A stretch of DNA of 19,680 bases from JBAYZQ01 sp041672385 (lineage in GTDB: Bacteria > Spirochaetota > Spirochaetia > Sphaerochaetales > Sphaerochaetaceae). Position 1 is the first letter of the stretch. Every line of letters starts with the position of its first letter. A model generated the notes under the pieces. It saw nothing but the letters and a program-made list of their open reading frames with translations, was not told the origin of the DNA and ran no database searches. The position numbers and the translations under genes are program-made. Positions 15,211 to 19,680 of this stretch are shown piece after piece. The stretch lies in contig JBAYZQ010000025.1 of the NCBI GenBank assembly GCA_041672385.1, positions 1 through 19,680 of the forward strand, given 5' to 3'.

Positions 15211-16587
15211 TTAGGTATTTAAAACAGGTACAAGTCTATCTTCTTTTGGAAGTTTTCTTAGTGCTAAAATAGTACCAATTGCTGTGAGGACAGTTGCTAA
15301 TAAATCTGATAGTGGCAAACTTAGCCATATTCCATTAAGTCCAATAAATTGTGGTAAAATCAAAAGAGCTGGAATAAGAACTATGAACTGTCTTGATAAA
15401 CCAAAGAAAATCGCCTGTGCACTTGCTCCGATTGATTGGAAATAAGTAGATCCAGTTACTTGGATACCAATTAATACCATTGTACTCATAAGCATTCTTA
15501 AAGCTGGAATTGCCAAACTAAGTACTGCTTCATCACTTCCAAAAATACTTAGAAGAGTTCTTGCAAAAGATATATTTATTAGAGAAATAGTTAAACCGTA
15601 AAGACTACATACAATTGCAGTAATTTTCATTACTTCCCTTACACGTTTGTATTTTTGTGCCCCGTAGTTAAACCCTGCAATAGGTTGGAAACCCTGGACT
15701 ATACCAAACATTGGCATTAAGAAAAATATTGTAAGCTTGTTAATCATTCCATATGCTGCAATAGCATTATCACCACTGTATTTTCCAAGGAGGTTGTTTA
15801 CTAAGATTGCTACAATACTACCTCCAATTTGCCTTATAAAACTACTTGTACCTAAAAGCATAGTGTTTTTGACCATTTTAAATTTAAGCATGAAGGCAGA
15901 ACGAGAGAAGTGTAAAATACTTTTTCCAGTAATGAAATATCTTAGAGCAACAATTGAAGAAAGGGCAGGAGATATTGCAGTAGCAAGAGCGGCACCTTTA
16001 ACTCCCATGTGGAAAACAAAAATGAAAATAGGGTCCATAATAATATTTGCAATGGTACCAACTAGCATTATTTTCATTGATTGTTTAGCGTTCCCTTCGG
16101 CTCTAATTAAATTGTTACAAACAATTGAGAAAGAAGTAAATATTGCACCCAAATAAACAATGGAAATATAATCTCTAGAATAATCTATTATACCAGAAGA
16201 GGCTCCAAAAAATTCTAATGAGGGAGTTAAAAATATTAGACCAACTATTGTAATTATAGCTCCCATTATTACTGCCATTACCATTGCATTTCCTGCGGCT
16301 CTGGTTGCTCCTTCTTCATCTCTTTCACCAAGTCTAAGGGAAAGGATGGAAGCAGCTCCAACACCGAACATCATTGCAAAAGCACTAATTATCATCTGTA
16401 TAGGAAAGACTATGCTTACTCCAGCAATAGCCATTGAACCGACACCTTGTCCAATAAAAATAGTATCAACCAAGTTATAAAGTGCATTTGCCAACATTCC
16501 TATCATTGCAGGTGCAGATAATCTCCATAATAATGGTCCAATGGGTTCTATTCCCATAAATTCTTTTTTGTTTAATTGTTTAATCAT
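15211..16587 (-). CDS. MATE-family multidrug efflux transporter (MepA-like)
   Basis: This 458-residue protein has about twelve hydrophobic segments in two similar halves, each opening with the MATE pattern. The first half has LSAPAMIGMLANALYNLVDTIFIG followed by a FGVGAASILSLRLG segment; the second has GIVQGFQPIAGFNYGAQKY. Family members export cationic drugs or metabolites using Na+ or H+ gradients across the inner membrane. Its start overlaps the end of the upstream MarR-type gene by eight bases, so translation is probably coupled. A second in-frame ATG nine codons on (MGIEPIG) is an alternative start. The MarR-MATE pair mirrors mepR-mepA of Staphylococcus, suggesting derepression by toxic compounds. 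Substrate is unknown. Confidence 0.93.
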   Translation of the reverse strand: MIKQLNKKEFMGIEPIGPLLWRLSAPAMIGMLANALYNLVDTIFIGQGVGSMAIAGVSIVFPIQMIISAFAMMFGVGAASILSLRLGERDEEGATRAAGNAMVMAVIMGAIITIVGLIFLTPSLEFFGASSGIIDYSRDYISIVYLGAIFTSFSIVCNNLIRAEGNAKQSMKIMLVGTIANIIMDPIFIFVFHMGVKGAALATAISPALSSIVALRYFITGKSILHFSRSAFMLKFKMVKNTMLLGTSSFIRQIGGSIVAILVNNLLGKYSGDNAIAAYGMINKLTIFFLMPMFGIVQGFQPIAGFNYGAQKYKRVREVMKITAIVCSLYGLTISLINISFARTLLSIFGSDEAVLSLAIPALRMLMSTMVLIGIQVTGSTYFQSIGASAQAIFFGLSRQFIVLIPALLILPQFIGLNGIWLSLPLSDLLATVLTAIGTILALRKLPKEDRLVPVLNT

Positions 16588-17047
16588 TTATATTTTCTAT
16601 TTCCTCAAGAATTGTAGCAGAAGTTACCAAAGAGGTAATAAGCTCATTTCTTTTTTCTTCATCGATTTTATCTAATAAGAGACCCAATTGATTAGTCATT
16701 TCTTTCTCAATCTTTTTCCCAAGTTCCTGGCCTTTTTCTGTTAATGTTACTTGTACTGTTCTTCGATCTTGTTTGTTACGAGTACGTTCAATAATCCCTT
16801 TTTCTTCAAATGAATCAATTACTTGAGTTAAAGCACCTTTTGTAAGGCGTGAATGGTGGTGAATTTCTCCCATTGTTGCGGGATTATGTTTTGTTAATGC
16901 CAAAAGAGTCATTGCTTGTGTTTCATTAAAGGCTATACAAGAACAATTTAATATTGTATTAGTAATTAATTTTTTAAATAGGTGTGGAAGTAAAACACCA
17001 AGATTTCTAAGATTATATTGGACTTGTTTTGCAGTATTATTATCCAT
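16580..17047 (-). CDS. MarR-family transcriptional regulator of the efflux gene
   Basis: This 155-residue protein has the full MarR winged helix fold. The recognition part is about residues 55-85 (ATMGEIHHHSRLTKGALTQV), the wing RTRNKQDRRTVQVTLTEKG is at 88-106, and dimerising helices lie at both ends. MarR proteins usually repress their own operon and release DNA on binding ligands. Here the operon continues straight into a MATE transporter gene, overlapping by eight bases, so control of efflux is the clear prediction. Cys35 and Cys37 lie in the N-terminal dimer region (NCSC), and redox sensing is possible but speculative. GGAG precedes ATG 17047. Confidence 0.92.
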   Translation of the reverse strand: MDNNTAKQVQYNLRNLGVLLPHLFKKLITNTILNCSCIAFNETQAMTLLALTKHNPATMGEIHHHSRLTKGALTQVIDSFEEKGIIERTRNKQDRRTVQVTLTEKGQELGKKIEKEMTNQLGLLLDKIDEEKRNELITSLVTSATILEEIENIND

Positions 17048-17061
17048 AAGTTTTCTCCAAG

Positions 17062-17096
17062 TTAAAACTAAGTAATTTAAAAATAAATAGTTTAAA
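17062..17096 (-). promoter_or_regulatory. Inverted repeat upstream of the MarR gene (candidate operator)
   Basis: TTAAAACTA (17062-17070) and TAGTTTAAA (17088-17096) form an inverted repeat with one mismatch and a 17-base spacer. It lies 15-50 bases before the MarR start codon, where an autorepressor would act. The sequence is AT-rich, so chance is possible. Confidence 0.4.
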
Positions 17097-17181
17097 ATTA
17101 AATTAATTAAAGAGACCTTAATACTATTTTAAAAAGCTGTCAATAAGATTAAAAAAGAAGTCTTTGAATTTTTAATTAAAT

Positions 17182-17227
17182 AAAAAATTTAACAAGAACT
17201 GAAAATTATGTTTCCAATTCTTGTTAA
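17182..17227 (-). terminator. Terminator of the broken BspA-like gene
   Basis: On the minus strand TTAACAAGAA (17227-17218) pairs perfectly over ten bases with TTCTTGTTAA (17198-17189), followed by a TTTTTTATTT-like tail. It begins about 30 bases after the frameshifted gene's downstream stop (17257), which supports that stop as the original end. Confidence 0.7.
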
Positions 17228-17256
17228 TTAATATTTAGTTTATTATTATAAAATTA

Positions 17257-17612
17257 CTATTCTTCTAAACTATCTAAACTATAAATATAATCTGAATAAT
17301 CAGACCAACCATCAACAGCTATATAATTTTGAACACTTGAAGAGGGTACATAAATTTAAAACTCTCTGTATTGTTATCAAAAACATTTGAACCCAGAGTA
17401 GGAGGGATAGTTATTTTAGCATCATTACCATCATATCCAGTAATAGTAAATTCATTTTTTGTTACGGAGTAAGAATAATCAATATCTTCGTTTTCAAGTG
17501 GATTTTTACACGACAAAACTAGAGTAATTATTAGGCAAACAATTACCAATAGATTTATTAATATAAGTTCTATAAAAATAAATTTTATTAACAAAAGAAA
17601 ACTAGAATACAT
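17257..17612 (-). pseudogene. Frameshifted BspA-like lipoprotein remnant
   Basis: The upstream frame gives a very hydrophobic leader ending in a lipobox-like LVLSC, then ENEDIDYSYSVTKNEFTITG and DAKITIPPTLG. It is then thrown out of frame near 17354 and stops at 17319. Restoring one base there continues into YVPSSSVQNYIAVDGWSDYS and a stop at 17257. YVPSSSVxxY followed by W-S-x-Y is the typical C-terminal cap of BspA-like leucine-rich surface proteins, and the ITIPPT phrase is typical of their repeats. The gene has thus lost both frame and most repeats. The start at 17612 has no ribosome site and is uncertain. Confidence 0.6.
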
Positions 17613-17659
17613 TATTGTCTTTGAATTTTCTTGAAAAAGATTTAGATAATTCTGAATTT

Positions 17660-17691
17660 ATGGTTAAAATTTTAAATCATAACCATGGTTA
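17660..17691. repeat. Palindromic cluster of TAACCAT half-sites
   Basis: A perfect 12-bp palindrome TAACCATGGTTA lies at 17680-17691. A third half-site ATGGTTA at 17660-17666 can pair with TAACCAT at 17680-17686. It falls 20-50 bases after the stop of the exported-protein gene and just upstream of the BspA remnant. It could be an operator for the remnant gene or part of a weak terminator; no T-run follows on the minus strand. Confidence 0.45.
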
Positions 17692-17711
17692 ATAAGCTTT
17701 GAAATCTTAGA

Positions 17712-18377
17712 CTATAAGGAAAGAGCTAATCCAAGTTGTCCAAGAATTGTATATCCAATGACGTTTATGTAAGAACCATATGAAATGCTTCCACTGGTAA
17801 CTGTTGTTTCGCTACTTAAGGGAGTTGAAACACTTAAGCCTCCAAGAATGGCGAGAGAATCTGACATTTTCAACAACAATTTGGTATTAGCGATGAAACT
17901 GAGCATGTTATACTCGACAATAACCTCGGGGTTGTTGCTGTCAGCTCCTCTTGTCATCGATTCATATAAACCTCCCACTCCCAACTCCATTGAAAGTTGT
18001 TCAGTAAAAGTTGCACCATATTGAATAGAAAGAGATCCCCTCCAAGTCAATGGGTAATCTGAAACATCTTCTTGCGAAGAACCTTGTGTGGCTTCGATAA
18101 TTTTGCCAGCCCCTATTTGATAACCTATTCCCAAAGGTGACTCTTGGTTTGGAAATAGAGTACCTGAGACAGCAATACCCATAACCGTTGCCGTACTATC
18201 TTCGGAAAAATCTATACCCAATAGATTATAAATTCTAGTCTCTTCACTTCTGGTAGTGAATCCTTCAATTCCAAACCAACTTTTGGAGGCAAACGTAGAG
18301 AACACACAAAAACAAAGAACAAATACCATTAAAAGTGCTTTTCTCATAATTCCACTAACAATAAAATTTTTTTTCAT
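17712..18377 (-). CDS. Exported barrel-like protein, probable small outer-membrane protein
   Basis: This 221-residue protein has a signal peptide with a hydrophobic core at about 12-28 and likely cleavage after TFA (residue 30). The remainder is rich in glycine, serine and alternating hydrophobic residues, with many predicted beta strands (SLSIQYGATF, SMELGVGGLYESM, LAILGGLSVSTPL, YTILGQLGLALSL). That suits an 8-10 strand outer-membrane barrel, but no named family is recognised. The last residue is leucine rather than the phenylalanine common in barrel assembly signals. Its ATG overlaps the mscL stop by one base (TAATG), and GGAAGG inside the end of mscL serves as ribosome site, so translation is coupled. 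An internal Met11 is an alternative start. Confidence 0.65.
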   Translation of the reverse strand: MKKNFIVSGIMRKALLMVFVLCFCVFSTFASKSWFGIEGFTTRSEETRIYNLLGIDFSEDSTATVMGIAVSGTLFPNQESPLGIGYQIGAGKIIEATQGSSQEDVSDYPLTWRGSLSIQYGATFTEQLSMELGVGGLYESMTRGADSNNPEVIVEYNMLSFIANTKLLLKMSDSLAILGGLSVSTPLSSETTVTSGSISYGSYINVIGYTILGQLGLALSL

Positions 18378-18799
18378 TATTTTTTTCCTTCCTTAAGTAA
18401 ATCTCTTATTTCAGTTAGTAAAACAATATCTGCTGGAGTTACTGGTTCTGGTTTAGGTGCCTCTTCCTTTGCTTTTTTAGCACTGAGTTTATTTATGTTA
18501 CGAATAATGAGAAAAACAACAAAAGCTATCAATAAGAAATCAATTACTGCTTGAATAAATGTCCCATAGGTAAGAGCTAATTCTGGTCTAGCCTCTGTTG
18601 CTTTACGTAATACTATTTGTAGGTTTGTAAAATTAACTCCACCAAGAACTAGGCCAACAAATGGCATAATAATATCCTTTACTAGGGATTTTATAATTGC
18701 CGTGAAAGCTGTCCCAATGATGATGCCAACTGCTAAATCCATTACATTTCCACGAGATATGAAAGCCTTAAATTCTTGAATAAAACTTTTCTTTGCCAT
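18377..18799 (-). CDS. mscL: Large-conductance mechanosensitive channel MscL
   Basis: This 140-residue protein (E. coli 136) is full length. The N-terminal amphipathic helix with FKAFISRGNVMDLAVGIIIG leads into pore helix TM1 (about 19-45). A periplasmic loop carries the LRKATEARPELALTYG segment. TM2 is at about 78-100 (FLLIAFVVFLIIR). The C-terminal bundle helix is LLTEIRDLLKEG. It opens under membrane tension to release solutes on osmotic downshock. AAGGAG precedes ATG 18799. Its stop is shared by one base with the following exported-protein gene, which is an unusual partner for mscL. Confidence 0.97.
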   Translation of the reverse strand: MAKKSFIQEFKAFISRGNVMDLAVGIIIGTAFTAIIKSLVKDIIMPFVGLVLGGVNFTNLQIVLRKATEARPELALTYGTFIQAVIDFLLIAFVVFLIIRNINKLSAKKAKEEAPKPEPVTPADIVLLTEIRDLLKEGKK

Positions 18800-19110
18800 A
18801 AGATAGCTCCTTTTTACTATTGTTTAATAGTATATTATTTATTTTAATATAGCAATCTTATTTAGCTTTTATAGTAGTGCTTGAAGAATTTGTCTTTATA
18901 TACTACAAAGATTTAAATTCGAATTATTGAGTGAAGCTTCCATGGGTTTGATATTTGCTAGAATTATCTAGGAAATAAAGAATGGGTTTACCTCTAAATT
19001 AACAATTTTTCTATATAGTTTAATTTTGCCATAATTTCCTTGCAAATAACTCTATGTTGAGCTAACCTTTTACTAGGAGACTGTTTGTTTTATTAAAAAA
19101 GGAGAAATTT
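18800..19110. other. Divergent intergenic region between mscL and the CBS-protein gene
   Basis: These 311 bases separate divergent starts and must hold both promoters. An inverted repeat ACTATT-GTTT-AATAGT (18816-18831) lies just upstream of the mscL ribosome site. Next to it is a minus-strand TATACT (18834-18829) that may be the mscL -10, with TTGCTA 15 bases upstream. No ORF or RNA gene is supported. Confidence 0.4.
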
Positions 19111-19557
19111 ATGGCAAATGTACAATCTATTCTCGACCAAAAGGGAACTACTGTATTTAGCATTAAACCGGATGATACTCTCTCTCATGCACTACTTGAT
19201 ATGGCCGAACATAAAATTGGAGCATTGCTTGTAATGGACGATCAAGGAGCTGTTAAGGGGATTCTTTCTGAACGTGATATCGTTAGGTATTTTTCAAGAA
19301 AGATAGTACATCATGATACCTCTTTGGTGAAGATTTTAGAAGTTATGACTAAGGGGGTTACCTATGTTAAACCGCATCAAAGCTTGGATGATTGTTTCCA
19401 ACTTATGACCACAGGACGATTTCGCCATTTACCAGTAATTGTGGATAACAAAGTAATTGGAATTATTTCTATTGGAGATGTGGTGAAAGCAGCTCTTGGT
19501 GAACGTGACTTTCAAATTGATCAACTTGAACATTTTATCATGAATCCATTGTTTTGA
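19111..19557 (+). CDS. Two-CBS-domain (Bateman module) protein
   Basis: This 148-residue protein consists almost entirely of two CBS repeats. Repeat one is at about 12-66 (TVFSIKPDDTLSHALLDM, IGALLVMDDQGAVKGILSER). Repeat two is at about 78-131 (GVTYVKPHQSLDDCFQLM, RFRHLPVIVDNKVIGIISIG). The SERD and SIGD positions ending each repeat are the usual ribose-contacting sites, so binding of AMP, ATP or related nucleotides is likely. There is no enzyme domain, so it probably acts in trans as an energy or adenylate sensor. The partner is unknown; no nearby gene is an obvious target. AAAGGAG precedes the ATG. Confidence 0.93.
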   Translation: MANVQSILDQKGTTVFSIKPDDTLSHALLDMAEHKIGALLVMDDQGAVKGILSERDIVRYFSRKIVHHDTSLVKILEVMTKGVTYVKPHQSLDDCFQLMTTGRFRHLPVIVDNKVIGIISIGDVVKAALGERDFQIDQLEHFIMNPLF

Positions 19558-19585
19558 ATTTTTTAATTTTAATATATTAACTAAT

Positions 19586-19630
19586 AATTTCCCAATTCTT
19601 TGAACTATATGTTTAATTAATTGAGAAATT
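19586..19630. terminator. Inverted repeat, possible bidirectional terminator
   Basis: AATTTCCCAATT (19586-19597) pairs with AATTGAGAAATT (19619-19630) except at one position, with a 21-base loop. It lies between the convergent CBS gene and the gene entering from the right edge. The loop is long and no strict T-run follows, so the role is tentative. Confidence 0.35.
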
Positions 19631-19646
19631 GCATTTAAATCTTTGC

Positions 19647-19680
19647 TTACTGTTTTTTAGGTCTTCCTCGTTTACGTTTT
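19647..19680 (-). CDS. C-terminal tail of an unidentified protein (5' part outside window)
   Basis: On the minus strand, reading into the window gives KRKRGRPKKQ and a TAA stop at 19649-19647. The strongly basic GRPKK tail resembles AT-hook-like or transposase C-termini, but ten residues are not enough for identification. The frame is chosen because it gives the only sensible tail ending before the convergent inverted repeat. Confidence 0.3.
   Translation of the reverse strand, partial: KRKRGRPKKQ

Noticed and set aside
15737..16156. Plus-strand ORF of 139 codons
   Set aside because: It is antisense to the MATE gene and is explained by the hydrophobic codon pattern of that gene.

Overview
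This 19.7 kb window is AT-rich chromosomal DNA from a low-GC bacterium. Strong AGGAGG-type ribosome binding sites precede most genes. A Blc-type outer-membrane lipocalin and a small exported barrel-like protein point to a diderm envelope. The mix of ankyrin/LysM/LytM envelope proteins, a BspA-like remnant and an ornithine/citrulline cassette would suit a host-associated anaerobe, perhaps a spirochaete. That placement is inference, because no taxonomic marker gene is present; the only RNA gene is one tRNA-Pro.

Left part (1-8600), an accessory-looking region. It opens inside the 3' end of an IS30-like transposase. Next come an IclR-type regulator (minus) and a divergent Blc lipocalin (plus). 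A four-part envelope protein follows: signal peptide, ankyrin repeats, two LysM and a LytM/M23 fold that has lost its zinc ligands. Then comes an EVE-HNH protein (minus), most likely a type IV, modified-DNA restriction enzyme. Behind it lies a decayed gene carrying two one-base deletions, and then a stand-alone Pif1-like helicase (plus). The region ends at tRNA-Pro(GGG), which has a clear promoter. The IS end, restriction-like gene, helicase, pseudogene and tRNA edge together suggest a small defence or genomic island.

Middle part (8655-13514), a metabolic cassette. A minus-strand operon encodes catabolic-type ornithine carbamoyltransferase, an archaeal/AgrE-type ornithine cyclodeaminase (TIGR00300-like) and a Gate-domain membrane protein. 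A divergent AraC-family regulator with two tandem DNA-binding domains faces it. The chemistry predicted is citrulline + Pi -> ornithine + carbamoyl phosphate, then ornithine -> proline + NH3, with the membrane protein as candidate transporter. No arginine deiminase or carbamate kinase lies in the window.

Right part (13515-19680). A hipBA toxin-antitoxin pair has a duplicated 16-bp motif upstream. Then come a MarR-MATE multidrug efflux operon resembling mepRA, a broken BspA-like lipoprotein, an exported barrel-like protein overlapping mscL by one base, and a two-CBS-domain protein. The window ends in the basic C-terminal tail of an unidentified minus-strand gene. Three apparent single-base deletions (near 5876, 6071 and 17354) mark gene decay or possible indel errors in the assembly.
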